Both the position numbers and the translations under genes were made by a program. A model generated the notes under the pieces. It was not told where the DNA came from. It ran no database searches and worked only from the letters and a program-made list of their open reading frames with translations. From Candidatus Thermoplasmatota archaeon (GTDB lineage Archaea > Thermoplasmatota > JASEFT01), in NCBI GenBank assembly GCA_030018475.1, contig JASEFT010000005.1:1-32451 (forward strand): 32,451 nucleotides of DNA, in the 5' to 3' direction. This document shows, piece after piece, positions 1 through 8,368 of this stretch. The number at the start of each line of letters is the position of its first letter. Position 1 is the stretch's first letter.

Positions 1-69
1 GGAAGAAGGACAGCTTTAGAACTTAAGCGTGGTATAGAACTTGGAAGGGTAAAAGAAATAGTTACTTAG
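1..69 (+). CDS. C-terminal tail of an unidentified gene (partial)
   Basis: An open frame enters from the left edge and ends at a TAG after 22 codons. The visible residues are basic and helical (ending GRVKEIVT). The fragment is too short to name a family. It is followed by 64 nt that contain a TATA box for the next gene, so the two are probably separate transcripts. Confidence 0.55.
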   Translation, partial: GRRTALELKRGIELGRVKEIVT

Positions 70-100
70 AAAAGAGGTAAGTGCCTCTCGAATAGTAACG

Positions 101-108
101 TTTATAAT
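101..108 (+). promoter_or_regulatory. TATA box of the 134-355 gene
   Basis: The motif TTTATAAT sits about 26-33 nt before the ATG at 134. This is the spacing expected of a leaderless or near-leaderless archaeal transcript. No Shine-Dalgarno motif precedes the ATG, which agrees with that reading. Confidence 0.5.
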
Positions 109-133
109 ATGTGAGGCAGTTGCTAAGTAAAGA

Positions 134-355
134 ATGCTATCTAAACGAATATTACTTGCTATTGAAGAGCTAGAAATGTGGAAAAAGAGGGAGAATGAGT
201 TTAAGAACTTGCTTGAAAAGGCTACCGGCGAAGAGAGAACGAGGTTAAAAAAGGAGCTTGAGAAAGTTAGCGAGCAAGTTGATTATTACGAAGCTTTAAT
301 AGGAGATATGAAAAAGGAGCTAAGACCTATAAAAATCACAGACGTACTAAGATAG
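134..355 (+). CDS. small coiled-coil protein of unknown function (73 aa)
   Basis: The 73-residue protein is almost entirely charged helix with heptad-like spacing, rich in Glu, Lys and Leu from about residue 8 to 62. There is no signal peptide, cysteine pair or membrane segment. It has its own TATA box and faces nac tail to tail, 16 nt away, so it is likely a monocistronic unit. The composition suggests a dimerising or protein-binding role, but that is inference. I do not recognise a family. Confidence 0.7.
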   Translation: MLSKRILLAIEELEMWKKRENEFKNLLEKATGEERTRLKKELEKVSEQVDYYEALIGDMKKELRPIKITDVLR

Positions 356-371
356 ATGTAAAATGCGCCTT

Positions 372-713
372 CTATTTATTACTCTGAAGTTTTAGTATTG
401 CCTCTGCAATATCGCCCTGCGTAGCCTCTAGCGCTTTTTTAGCTTGCTCTAAAGTTACGTTTGCCTGCTGAGCTACTAGCTCTATATCGCTTGCTTGCAT
501 GCCCCTCTCTTTAATTTCAGGCTCGCCAGCGACTTGATATGTTTTCTGTTCTTGGACTAGCATTACAGTAACACTTGGCTTCCTAAACAGATATTCTTTT
601 GAGGCAGTCCTTATAATAACTTCCTCTACATTTTCAAGCTCTTCAACGCTAATGCCTAGTTGGCGCATTGCTCTTTCTATTTGCTTGGGGCTGAGCCCTC
701 TAAATCCGCGCAT
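372..713 (-). CDS. nac: nascent polypeptide-associated complex protein
   Basis: Archaeal homolog of eukaryotic NAC-alpha, which binds ribosomes and nascent chains in the cytosol, usually as a homodimer. The 113-aa length is normal. The N-terminus begins with the family's glycine/arginine-rich RGFRGLSPKQ segment. A NAC beta-sheet domain covers about residues 35-70 (VIIRTASKEYLF, then the TYQVAGEPE stretch). A C-terminal UBA domain covers about 74-113 (DIELVAQQANVTLEQAKKALE, with a DIAEAI helix). It is divergent from nnr and appears to share an AT-rich palindromic promoter with it. Confidence 0.95.
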   Translation of the reverse strand: MRGFRGLSPKQIERAMRQLGISVEELENVEEVIIRTASKEYLFRKPSVTVMLVQEQKTYQVAGEPEIKERGMQASDIELVAQQANVTLEQAKKALEATQGDIAEAILKLQSNK

Positions 714-738
714 ATGAAAGAAATATAATTTAGAAAAG

Positions 739-749
739 TAAATATTTTA
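739..749. promoter_or_regulatory. palindromic TATA shared by nac and nnr
   Basis: TAAATATTTTA is a near-palindrome lying about 26-36 nt before the nac ATG (minus strand) and about 19-29 nt before the nnr ATG (plus strand). Both distances fit a TATA box for transcripts with little or no leader. One element may therefore direct both genes. Only 54 nt separate the two starts. Confidence 0.5.
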
Positions 750-767
750 TGCTGCCAATATCTAATT

Positions 768-2204
768 ATGCTCACTTACAGAGATGTTTTAGCATTGGAT
801 AGGAATTCTGAGTATTGGCTTGTACCGCAAGCCGAGCTTATGGAAAATGCTGGGAGAGCGGTTGCAGGAGTTGCGCTGAGGCATATTGAGAAAGGCAGAA
901 ATGTTATCATAATTTGTGGGCTCGGCAATAATGGCGGTGATGGCTTTGTAGCTGCACGATACCTTAAAGAAAATAATTGCAATGTAAAGGTGATTCTTTT
1001 AGGCAAGCCTGAGGATATAAAGACAGAAATTGCGAAGGCAAACTACGATAGAGTTAGGGATATTGCAGAAAGTTTTGAAAATGTAAATTTAGCTAAAGAG
1101 CTAGAAAAAGCAGATATTATAATTGATGCTATGCTGGGCGTAGGCGTTAGCGGAAAATTGAAAGAGCCTTATCTAAGTGTAGTAAAATTAATAAACAAGT
1201 ACAAAAGCAGTAAATTTATAATTGCCGTTGACGTACCTACAGGGCTTGGCACAACCTTTGCTGTTATACCGAACATTACAGTTACGTTTCACGATTTGAA
1301 GGAAGGAATGAGTAGAAAAAATTCTGGTAGAATTATAGTAGAGGATATTGGTATACCAAAAGAGGCTGAGAAATGTACTGGCCCTGGCGAGCTTGTTTAT
1401 TATCCCAAGCCAGAAAAAGATTCTAAAAAGGGCGATAACGGAAGAGTTTTAGTAATTGGTGGCGGCCCGTATACTGGCGCTCCTGCACTTGCAGCTAGCG
1501 CTGCTTATCGTACAGGCGTTGATCTAGTTCATTTAGCAGTTCCTAGCGCAATATACCAGATAATTGCAAGCTACTCACCAAATTTTATAGTACATTCTGT
1601 AGACAGAGAGATATTGACTCAAAACGCTATTGGTAAAATTCTAGAACTGGCTGAGAAAGTGGATTCTGTAGTTATAGGGCCTGGATTAGGAAATGCAAAA
1701 GAAACAAAGGTAGCAATTAAAGAGCTTGTTGCGGAAATAACGCTTCCTTTAGTTATAGATGCAAATGCATTTGATGCGATTAAGTTACACAATATAAAAA
1801 ACAAGACTGGTGTTGTCACACCTCATTCAAAAGAGTTTAAAAAGCTTACTGGGCAAGCGTTCCCTAAAGAGCTCGACAAAAGAATTTCGAGTGTTGAAAA
1901 ATTTGCGAAGCAAGTGAAAATGGTAATATTGCTCAAAGCACCAATAGACATTATCTCAAACGGTAGCAAGACAAAGCTCAGCTACACAGGTAATGAGGCA
2001 ATGACTGTTGGTGGCACGGGCGACGTGCTTGCAGGTATTGTTGCAGCACTGCTTGCTAAAAAAGTAGAGCCTTTTAGGGCCGCATGTATGGGCGCTTTTA
2101 TTAACGGCTATGCAGGTGATTTGGTATTTAAAGAAAAATCTTATTCTTTACTCGCTACCGATATAATTGAAAAAATACCAATGGTGCTGAAGGAGTTCTT
2201 GTAA
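768..2204 (+). CDS. nnr: bifunctional NAD(P)H-hydrate epimerase / ADP- or ATP-dependent dehydratase
   Basis: Repairs damaged NADH and NADPH: the epimerase interconverts R and S hydrates and the dehydratase removes water using ADP or ATP. The 478-aa length matches the fused form. The N-terminal YjeF_N domain (about 1-210) has the Rossmann-like motif GLGNNGGDGFVAARYL near residues 51-66. The C-terminal ribokinase-like domain (about 215-478) shows GDNGRVLVIGGGPYTGAPALA, VIGPGLG and the catalytic GGTGDVLAG motif. The stop overlaps the next ATG by one base, so translational coupling is likely. The cofactor (ADP or ATP) cannot be read from sequence. Confidence 0.95.
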   Translation: MLTYRDVLALDRNSEYWLVPQAELMENAGRAVAGVALRHIEKGRNVIIICGLGNNGGDGFVAARYLKENNCNVKVILLGKPEDIKTEIAKANYDRVRDIAESFENVNLAKELEKADIIIDAMLGVGVSGKLKEPYLSVVKLINKYKSSKFIIAVDVPTGLGTTFAVIPNITVTFHDLKEGMSRKNSGRIIVEDIGIPKEAEKCTGPGELVYYPKPEKDSKKGDNGRVLVIGGGPYTGAPALAASAAYRTGVDLVHLAVPSAIYQIIASYSPNFIVHSVDREILTQNAIGKILELAEKVDSVVIGPGLGNAKETKVAIKELVAEITLPLVIDANAFDAIKLHNIKNKTGVVTPHSKEFKKLTGQAFPKELDKRISSVEKFAKQVKMVILLKAPIDIISNGSKTKLSYTGNEAMTVGGTGDVLAGIVAALLAKKVEPFRAACMGAFINGYAGDLVFKEKSYSLLATDIIEKIPMVLKEFL

Positions 2205-2878
2205 TGCTACTCGGTATTATTGCAGATGTGCATTCGAACTTACCTGCACTGGAAAGTGTGCTCCATGCACTAGAGCTAGAAAAAATTGATAAAATAATAC
2301 ATGGGGGCGATATTGTAGGCTACAATCCTTATCCTAACGAAGTTATAGAAATTTTAAAAGAGCGTAAAGTCATTTCTATACTTGGCAATCATGATAGAGC
2401 TGTATTAGCTCAAGATACTCTGGGACTTAATCCTTACGCTGCTCAAGCAGTTCTTTGGACTATAGATAAATTAACTAGCGAGAGTTACGAGTATCTGAGA
2501 ACTTTAAAAGCTCGCGAGAAATTGAATTTGGGCAAACAAATTAGCATAATTCACGGCTCGCCTTGGAACGATGACGAATACGTTTACGAGTACGAATTAA
2601 CGCCTGATTTTCTAACAGAAGTTAAAGCTGAAGTTCTAATTTACGGACATACTCATGTACCATGCATTAAAAGGTTTAGCAACGGTCTAATAATAAATCC
2701 AGGCTCTGTAGGGCAACCCAGAGATTGCAATCCAAGAGCAAGCTATGCAGTTTTAGATTTAGCTACTGAAAAAGCAGATGTGAAAAGAGTTATCTACGAC
2801 ACAAAAGCGGTTATGAAAAAGATTCTAAAAGAGGGCTTGCCTGAATTTCTAGCTCAAAGACTTGTTCTGGGAATATGA
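2204..2878 (+). CDS. YfcE/MJ0936-type metallophosphoesterase
   Basis: Two-metal phosphoesterase of the calcineurin-like fold (224 aa). All signature blocks are present in order: ADVHSN near residue 8 (D-x-H), GGDIVGYNPYP, GNHDRAV, IHGSP and YGHTHVP. Family members hydrolyse phosphodiesters or phosphomonoesters, but the physiological substrate is usually unknown. The ATG overlaps the nnr stop by one base, so it is probably in the nnr operon. The next gene has its own TATA box. No signal peptide is seen, so the protein is cytosolic. Confidence 0.88.
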   Translation: MLLGIIADVHSNLPALESVLHALELEKIDKIIHGGDIVGYNPYPNEVIEILKERKVISILGNHDRAVLAQDTLGLNPYAAQAVLWTIDKLTSESYEYLRTLKAREKLNLGKQISIIHGSPWNDDEYVYEYELTPDFLTEVKAEVLIYGHTHVPCIKRFSNGLIINPGSVGQPRDCNPRASYAVLDLATEKADVKRVIYDTKAVMKKILKEGLPEFLAQRLVLGI

Positions 2879-2909
2879 GACTTCATAAATGTTTTTCATT
2901 AAAGTAGAG

Positions 2910-2917
2910 TTTATATA
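2910..2917 (+). promoter_or_regulatory. TATA box of the phosphoesterase-helicase pair
   Basis: TTTATATA lies about 25-32 nt before the ATG at 2942, consistent with a leaderless transcript that carries the phosphoesterase gene and the ATGA-coupled helicase gene. Confidence 0.55.
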
Positions 2918-2941
2918 GTTGCAAAGCTTAGCTCAGTTGTT

Positions 2942-3646
2942 ATGTCTAAAATTGTGCCTATTTATAACGAGCCTGCACTGCTATTAAATAAAGAAACTTT
3001 GGTGGTTGCAGACCTACATTTAGGAATAGAGCTGGAGCTCCAGAGCAAAGGTATTAATTTACCAAGCTTGACAGACAAGATTCTAGATAAAATTCTAAAA
3101 CTAGGCAGTAAATATAAAATTAAAAAACTGGTAATTCTCGGTGACTTAAAGCATAGTATCCCTATTTATTATCAAGAGCTAAAAGAAGTGACTCAAATGA
3201 TTGAAAAGCTACTCCATGAAGGCATCGGTATAGAAATAATTCCTGGAAATCATGACGGCGCTATTCACAAATTACTGCCTAAAGCAGTAAAAATACACTC
3301 TCCCAAAGGAGTTGCGATTGATGGGATAGGGCTATTCCATGGGCATGCCTACCCTTCAGATGAAATATTAGATCACAAAGAGCTTATCACAGCTCATATT
3401 CATCCTGTGGTAGCACTGAGCACAGGTTTTAGCACAATTGCAGAGCCTTGCTGGGTTAAATTCAAATCGTCAAATCGCTCTTTCATAATAATGCCGGCAT
3501 TCAATAAACTCTGTGGCTGCATTATTAACACTGGCAAATTAAAGTTACGTCCACCGCTCTCTAAGCTCATTACTCTTAACAATTCCTTGATTTACCTTTT
3601 AGACGGTACCTCGCTCGGAAAGCTTAGCAACTTAACGAGAACATGA
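2942..3646 (+). CDS. COG1407-type metallophosphoesterase paired with Lhr helicase
   Basis: Calcineurin-like phosphoesterase (234 aa) with VADLHLGIE, LGDLKHSI, PGNHDGAI, FHGHAYP and AHIHPV in the order of the metal-binding blocks. It differs from the preceding phosphoesterase and resembles the ICC-like group (bacterial relative PdeM) that is commonly encoded next to Lhr-type helicases. Its stop overlaps the helicase start as ATGA, so the two should be co-translated. The partner suggests a nucleic-acid substrate in repair or RNA/DNA processing. That role is inferred from context, not shown by the sequence. Confidence 0.87.
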   Translation: MSKIVPIYNEPALLLNKETLVVADLHLGIELELQSKGINLPSLTDKILDKILKLGSKYKIKKLVILGDLKHSIPIYYQELKEVTQMIEKLLHEGIGIEIIPGNHDGAIHKLLPKAVKIHSPKGVAIDGIGLFHGHAYPSDEILDHKELITAHIHPVVALSTGFSTIAEPCWVKFKSSNRSFIIMPAFNKLCGCIINTGKLKLRPPLSKLITLNNSLIYLLDGTSLGKLSNLTRT

Positions 3647-6357
3647 GTGTATTTGAGCTACTAGATATTAAAATACAGAAATTGCTGGCTGCAAAAGGGT
3701 TGGCAGAGCCGACAGAGTCGCAGGCTCTTGCAATACCTGAAGTAATTAAAGGCGAGAATATTCTTTTGATTGCCCCCACTGGCATAGGCAAAACAGAAGC
3801 TGTGGTTCTTCCGCTACTACATAAAATGATAACTGAACGCTTATCACCTATCTCTATTCTTTATATTACACCACTTCGTGCGCTCAATCGCGATTTGTAC
3901 TCTAGACTCTTATTCTGGTGCTCTAACTTAGGAATTAACTTGGCAGTAAGGCATGGCGATACCACGAAGCAAGAGCGTAGAAGGCAGCTGCTGCATCCGC
4001 CAGATATTTTAATAACAACGCCCGAGACTTTACAACTATTGTTAATAGGCAAGCGCCTTAAAGAGCTTTTGAAAAATATTAGATGCGTAATAATAGATGA
4101 GGTTCATGAGCTTGCAGTCAGTGAAAGAGGGGCACAACTAGCAATTGCATTAGAGCGCTTGGAAGAACTTGTTAATAAAGAATTTCAAAGAATAGGCTTG
4201 AGCGCTACTGTGGGTAGCCCAGAAATTGTAGCTAGCTTCGTGGCAGGCAGTAGAAAAATAAAAATTTTAAAAACTAACATTGCTAAAAGGCTGGAAATAA
4301 GTATTGTCTCTCCTCAGTCAAATGATAAAATTAAAGAGCTGGCTGATAAACTAGGAGTAGAGACTAAACTTATAGCTCTACTATCTAAAGCTTGGAGCTT
4401 GATTAAAGAGCATAATTCAACTCTTTTATTCGTTAATACACGCGATGCCGCTGAGTTCCTAGCTTCGCAACTCAGAAGGTGGGATGCGCAACCGCAGATT
4501 GGGATACATCATGGCTCGCTTTCAAAAGAAGTAAGGACGAAAATGGAGGAGGATTTTAAAGCTCAGAACTTAAAAGCGCTTATAGCAACTTCAAGCTTAG
4601 AACTAGGTATAGATATAGGCACTGCCGATTTCACTATCCAGTACAATTCGCCAAGACAAGTTTCAAGACTAGTGCAACGTGTAGGGAGAAGCGGTCATAG
4701 AGTTGGCGAGCTTTCTAAAGGTGCTCTGATTGCTACAAGTGCTGATGAGCTTGCAGAAAGTTTTGTAATTGCTAGAAAGGCGTTAAATGGTGAGCTGGAA
4801 GGTATTGAGGTCAGAGATTCGCCACTCACAGTACTTGCAAATCAAATAGTAGCCTTTGCGCTAGCTGGTAGGCACAATATTGAGCATGCTTATAAAACAA
4901 TTACAAAAGCTTATCCCTTCAGAAATTTAAGTTTTGAGAAATTTAAGAGCACATTAGAGCTTTTAAAGGCTCAGAGATTATTACATGTAGAAGGAAATAG
5001 TTTTAGAGCACTGAGACTAGGCAGAGAATATTTTTACGAAAATATTTCTATGATACCTGATGAAAAGGTATATCACGTCATTGATATTACAACGAGGGAG
5101 CGAGTTGGTACGCTGGACGAGCGTTTTGTGGTTAGCTACCTAGACAAAAATAAAAGTTTTACTATGAAAGGCCAGTCTTGGACTGTGAGCAGCATAGAAG
5201 AAGACAGAATTTTTGTGACTCCAGCTCATGGTATAGGCGAAATTCCTTCTTGGCTCGGCGAAGAAATCCCTGTGCCTTTTGAAGTTGCCCTTGAGGTGGG
5301 CGATCTAAGGGAAGCTATAGCTGAAGGCAAATCTCAAGCTCACGAGCTAAAGCTTTTCACAGAATACATTGAAACTCATAGGAAAGCCAACAAGCTTGTA
5401 CCGAACGGTAAACTTATTACTATAGAAAAAGGCAGTGGTTTGATAATATTGAACGCATGCTTTGGCACTAAAGTAAATCAAACTCTAGCTCAAATTATTT
5501 CTACTTTATTAGCTTCGCGGATAGGTAGCAGTGTTGGAGTACATTCCGACGCTTATAGAGTCATTTTTGAGCTACCCGAAAATGTAAATACCGAGCTAAT
5601 TGAAGAATATTTTAGAACTACAAAGCCTGAGCTTTTAGAAAGCTTTGTAAAAGTTAGTTTGAAAAATTCTAGCTTGTTTAAATGGTATCTTTTACATACA
5701 GCTAAAAAATTCGGCACTTTAAGTAAAAGCGCTGACAGGCAGATAGGTCTTCGTAAAATTCTAGACTCTGTTAAGGATACGCTTATCTGGGAAGAGGCGA
5801 TTGCTAAAATTTTATGGGATAAAATGGATATTGAAAGAACGAAAATGATTTTAACTAAAATCCAAGCCGGAGATATTAAAGTTAGTATTACTAATCTTAC
5901 GCCTATAGGCTTGGAAGGCTGTGAAAGGAGAAAAGAGCTTATATTGCCTGAGCGCGCTGAGAGAGAAATTCTTGAGCTGTTAAGGAGAAGGCTGGAAAGT
6001 AAAAGAATTTCAGTGGTATGTTTGAGCTGTAAAAAGGCAAGAAGTTTAACTTCAAAAGATTATTTACCTAAATGCCAATCCTGCAACTCAGTGCTTCTTG
6101 GAGTGGCTGAGAATGAGACAGTAGAAAATTTCAGAAAGGGCAGACTTTCTAAAAAAGAATTGTTTAAACTCAAAAAAAGCGCTAATCTATTACTTTATTA
6201 CGGCGCTAGAGCTTTGCTTGCGTTCGCTGCCAGAGGCGTTGGCGTAGAAACAGCTGCTAGAATACTAGGAAAGCCCTGTTTTACAGAGCAAGATTTTCTA
6301 AGAGAGCTCCTTAGAGCTGAAATAACATATGCAAGAACTCGTAGATTCTGGGATTGA
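3643..6357 (+). CDS. Lhr-like SF2 DEAD/DEVH-box helicase
   Basis: A 904-aa superfamily 2 helicase with the Lhr core. Walker A is APTGIGKT at residues 44-51, motif II is DEVH at 152-155 and motif III is SAT at 187-189. The RecA2 motifs include ATSSLELGIDIG and QRVGRSGHR. These are followed by the winged-helix and Lhr-specific region, with a Cys4 pair (CxxC near 791 and CxxC near 810) likely to bind zinc. Archaeal Lhr proteins unwind DNA/RNA hybrids or forks and are implicated in repair. The ATGA overlap ties it to the upstream phosphoesterase. The exact aLhr subgroup is not certain. Confidence 0.93.
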   Translation: MSVFELLDIKIQKLLAAKGLAEPTESQALAIPEVIKGENILLIAPTGIGKTEAVVLPLLHKMITERLSPISILYITPLRALNRDLYSRLLFWCSNLGINLAVRHGDTTKQERRRQLLHPPDILITTPETLQLLLIGKRLKELLKNIRCVIIDEVHELAVSERGAQLAIALERLEELVNKEFQRIGLSATVGSPEIVASFVAGSRKIKILKTNIAKRLEISIVSPQSNDKIKELADKLGVETKLIALLSKAWSLIKEHNSTLLFVNTRDAAEFLASQLRRWDAQPQIGIHHGSLSKEVRTKMEEDFKAQNLKALIATSSLELGIDIGTADFTIQYNSPRQVSRLVQRVGRSGHRVGELSKGALIATSADELAESFVIARKALNGELEGIEVRDSPLTVLANQIVAFALAGRHNIEHAYKTITKAYPFRNLSFEKFKSTLELLKAQRLLHVEGNSFRALRLGREYFYENISMIPDEKVYHVIDITTRERVGTLDERFVVSYLDKNKSFTMKGQSWTVSSIEEDRIFVTPAHGIGEIPSWLGEEIPVPFEVALEVGDLREAIAEGKSQAHELKLFTEYIETHRKANKLVPNGKLITIEKGSGLIILNACFGTKVNQTLAQIISTLLASRIGSSVGVHSDAYRVIFELPENVNTELIEEYFRTTKPELLESFVKVSLKNSSLFKWYLLHTAKKFGTLSKSADRQIGLRKILDSVKDTLIWEEAIAKILWDKMDIERTKMILTKIQAGDIKVSITNLTPIGLEGCERRKELILPERAEREILELLRRRLESKRISVVCLSCKKARSLTSKDYLPKCQSCNSVLLGVAENETVENFRKGRLSKKELFKLKKSANLLLYYGARALLAFAARGVGVETAARILGKPCFTEQDFLRELLRAEITYARTRRFWD

Positions 6358-6370
6358 AAGAAAAGAAGCA

Positions 6371-6383
6371 AAAAATTAAATAA
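6371..6383 (+). promoter_or_regulatory. TATA box of kptA-rpoD
   Basis: The AT tract AAAAATTAAATAA precedes kptA. The ATG at 6411 is about 28-40 nt downstream, so a leaderless start there fits better than the GTG at 6399. Confidence 0.4.
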
Positions 6384-6410
6384 TATCGAAAATATTTAGT
6401 GCATAGAAAA

Positions 6411-7040
6411 ATGCTAAAAGAGTGTTCTCAACATGGGTTTTTTAGAAATGATAAATGTCCTCAATGCCAGAATAATGGCAAGTTTATAATGAGTGATAAG
6501 GAGCTCAACATGATCGGCAGAATAATGGCAGGGGTATTGCGCCATTTTCCGGAAAAATTTAATTTGAAAATGGATGAGCATGGATGGATAGAGTTATATG
6601 CTTTCGTAGATTCCCTCAGAAGATTCCCTGCCTTCAAATGGGTAAAGCCACACCATATAAAAGCAATTGTAGAAACTGATCCTAAAGGTAGATATCAACT
6701 GCAGAATAATAAATTAAGAGCTACTTATGGTCACACCTTAAGTTTAGAACTAGACTTACCTACAAATGAAATACCCGAGAAGCTCTACTATCCTGCAACT
6801 GATGAAGAGTGCGAAATAATTTTAGAGACTGGTATAAAGCCAGTGGATAGGAAGAAAGTTCATTTAAGTAAAACCAAAGAATTAGCACTTGAGGCAGGTA
6901 AAAGCAGAGTAGAAAGACCTATAATTCTAGAAGTTGATGCTAAAAAAGCTTGTGAGGAGGGTATTATTATAAAGCGAGCCGGAAGGACAGTGTATATTAC
7001 AGACGAAGTGCCTGGAAAATACTTGAAAAGAGTTGAGTGA
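6411..7040 (+). CDS. kptA: RNA 2'-phosphotransferase (Tpt1/KptA family)
   Basis: Transfers an internal RNA 2'-phosphate to NAD+, giving ADP-ribose 1'',2''-cyclic phosphate. The archaeal N-terminal Cys motif is present (C..HGFFRNDKCPQC). The body carries LRHFP (the R-H catalytic pair), RATYGHT (second Arg and His) and a later Arg in SRVERPIILEVD. These correspond to the family's Arg-His-Arg-Arg set. I start it at ATG 6411; an in-frame GTG at 6399 would add four residues. The stop lies one base before the rpoD ATG, so the two genes are probably co-transcribed. The physiological substrate in archaea is unsettled, because archaeal tRNA splicing does not leave a 2'-phosphate. Confidence 0.92.
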   Translation: MLKECSQHGFFRNDKCPQCQNNGKFIMSDKELNMIGRIMAGVLRHFPEKFNLKMDEHGWIELYAFVDSLRRFPAFKWVKPHHIKAIVETDPKGRYQLQNNKLRATYGHTLSLELDLPTNEIPEKLYYPATDEECEIILETGIKPVDRKKVHLSKTKELALEAGKSRVERPIILEVDAKKACEEGIIIKRAGRTVYITDEVPGKYLKRVE

Positions 7041-7041
7041 T

Positions 7042-7872
7042 ATGAAGATAGAACTAAGAGAATTAAAAGAAAGAGCAATGAAATTTGTAGTGGAAGATAC
7101 TTCTGTCAGCTTTTTAAATACTTTAAGAAGAGTTTTGCTCAAGGACATTCCTAAACTTGCAATTGATACTGTAGAATTCCATCTGGGTACACTTACGGAT
7201 GAAAAAGGAAAGGATTATGAAAGTATAGCACCTCTTTTCGACGAAATTATAGCTCATAGGCTTGGTATGGTGCCTATACCTACAGACTTGAGTTTATTTG
7301 TACCTAAAGATAAATGCAGATGCCAAGGAGCTGGATGCCCTAGCTGTGAGCTTGTATATACTCTAAAAAAATTTGGTCCGTGTACGGTTTATTCAGAAGA
7401 CCTTGTGCCAACCGGCGGCGAAAATTTTAAAATAAAAGAACATAAAATTCCTGTGGTAAAGCTAGGCCCTGACCAAGGACTGTTTGTTACAGCTACTGCA
7501 AGGTTAGGTACTGCGAAAGAGCATGCTAAATGGCAAGTGGCAACAAGCGCTGGCTATAAGCATTATCCTGACATAAAAATCAGCTCCAAAAAATGCAATT
7601 ATTGTAACGATTGCGCTAAAATCTGTCCTAAAGGTGTAATTAAAATTACAGGTAAAAAGATAATTTTAGAAAATCTAGAAGAATGTACACTCTGCAAAAG
7701 CTGTGAAGAAATATGCAGGAAAGAAGCAATTAAAGTGATTGCTAACAATAGAAAATTTATATTTAAATTCGAGACCGATGGCTCACTTAGCGCGAAAGAG
7801 ACTTTAGAAAAAGCGTTAGAAATTATCAAATTAAAATGTAAAAATTTTGAAAGTGGATTGAAAATGATTTAG
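7042..7872 (+). CDS. rpoD: DNA-directed RNA polymerase subunit D (Rpo3)
   Basis: The alpha/Rpb3-like assembly subunit, which pairs with subunit L. The N-terminus MKIELRELKERAMKFVVEDTSVSFLNTLRRVLL and the later HRLGMVPIP block are diagnostic. A Cys cluster of form CxCx4CxxC (KCRCQGAGCPSC) matches the Rpb3-type zinc site. An inserted ferredoxin-like domain near residues 183-233 has two complete CxxCxxCxxxC sets, so it could carry two [4Fe-4S] clusters. I prefer the ATG at 7042 over the upstream TTG at 7033, because family members begin with this strand. No ribosomal genes flank it, although rpoD usually sits after S13-S4-S11 in archaea. Confidence 0.96.
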   Translation: MKIELRELKERAMKFVVEDTSVSFLNTLRRVLLKDIPKLAIDTVEFHLGTLTDEKGKDYESIAPLFDEIIAHRLGMVPIPTDLSLFVPKDKCRCQGAGCPSCELVYTLKKFGPCTVYSEDLVPTGGENFKIKEHKIPVVKLGPDQGLFVTATARLGTAKEHAKWQVATSAGYKHYPDIKISSKKCNYCNDCAKICPKGVIKITGKKIILENLEECTLCKSCEEICRKEAIKVIANNRKFIFKFETDGSLSAKETLEKALEIIKLKCKNFESGLKMI

Positions 7873-7909
7873 ACTGTCTTCTTTAACAGCTCCCAAATTA
7901 GAATAAAAA

Positions 7910-7919
7910 GGTTTTTAAA
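7910..7919 (+). promoter_or_regulatory. TATA box of the lipoprotein operon
   Basis: TTTTTAAACC lies about 24-33 nt before the ATG at 7943. It follows the rpoD stop by about 40 nt and probably starts a two-gene transcript (7943-8685). Confidence 0.45.
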
Positions 7920-7942
7920 CCATTATAGAGATTAACATAGTT

Positions 7943-8368
7943 ATGAAAAAGAGGAGCTTAGTGTTATCTGCTGTAATGCTCTCTTTGATGCTTGCAGGCT
8001 GTATAGGTCCTATCACGAGCATAACTGCAAGACCTCACCTGATTATAGATTATGTAGATAGCTTAACAAAAATATACATAGCAGCATGGGGGGAGGTTAG
8101 AAGATATACAAGAATAGAGCTGTGTATCAATCAAACTACAGTTATAAATGAAACTGAGGTCTGCATGGTATTCTATAACACAAGCAGTACGATATTTTCT
8201 CTTAATGCAACTGTTGTAGATAGCAAGATCAATACTATTTACTACTACGACTGCTTAATAGAAATTTTAGACAATGAGCTTGTAATGAAGTTAATTGAGG
8301 ATAGCGAAGTAAAAGAAATCAAGCGTATGGAGTTGCCTGTTATAAGAGTAATGCTGGTGAAAGAATGA
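7943..8368 (+). CDS. predicted lipoprotein of unknown function
   Basis: A 141-aa exported protein. The N-terminus is a clear lipoprotein signal: two Lys and an Arg, a hydrophobic stretch, then the lipobox LAGC with Cys near residue 19. The mature part is beta-rich and has several N-x-S/T sequons (for example NQT, NET and NTS), consistent with an extracellular glycosylated domain. The stop overlaps the next start as ATGA, so it is co-translated with a two-TM protein. I recognise no domain family. Confidence 0.75.
   Translation: MKKRSLVLSAVMLSLMLAGCIGPITSITARPHLIIDYVDSLTKIYIAAWGEVRRYTRIELCINQTTVINETEVCMVFYNTSSTIFSLNATVVDSKINTIYYYDCLIEILDNELVMKLIEDSEVKEIKRMELPVIRVMLVKE

Noticed and set aside
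776-1006. Minus-strand ORFs opposite nnr, Lhr, porA, QueC and others
   Set aside because: These are reverse-frame shadows of well-supported genes with no family features of their own.
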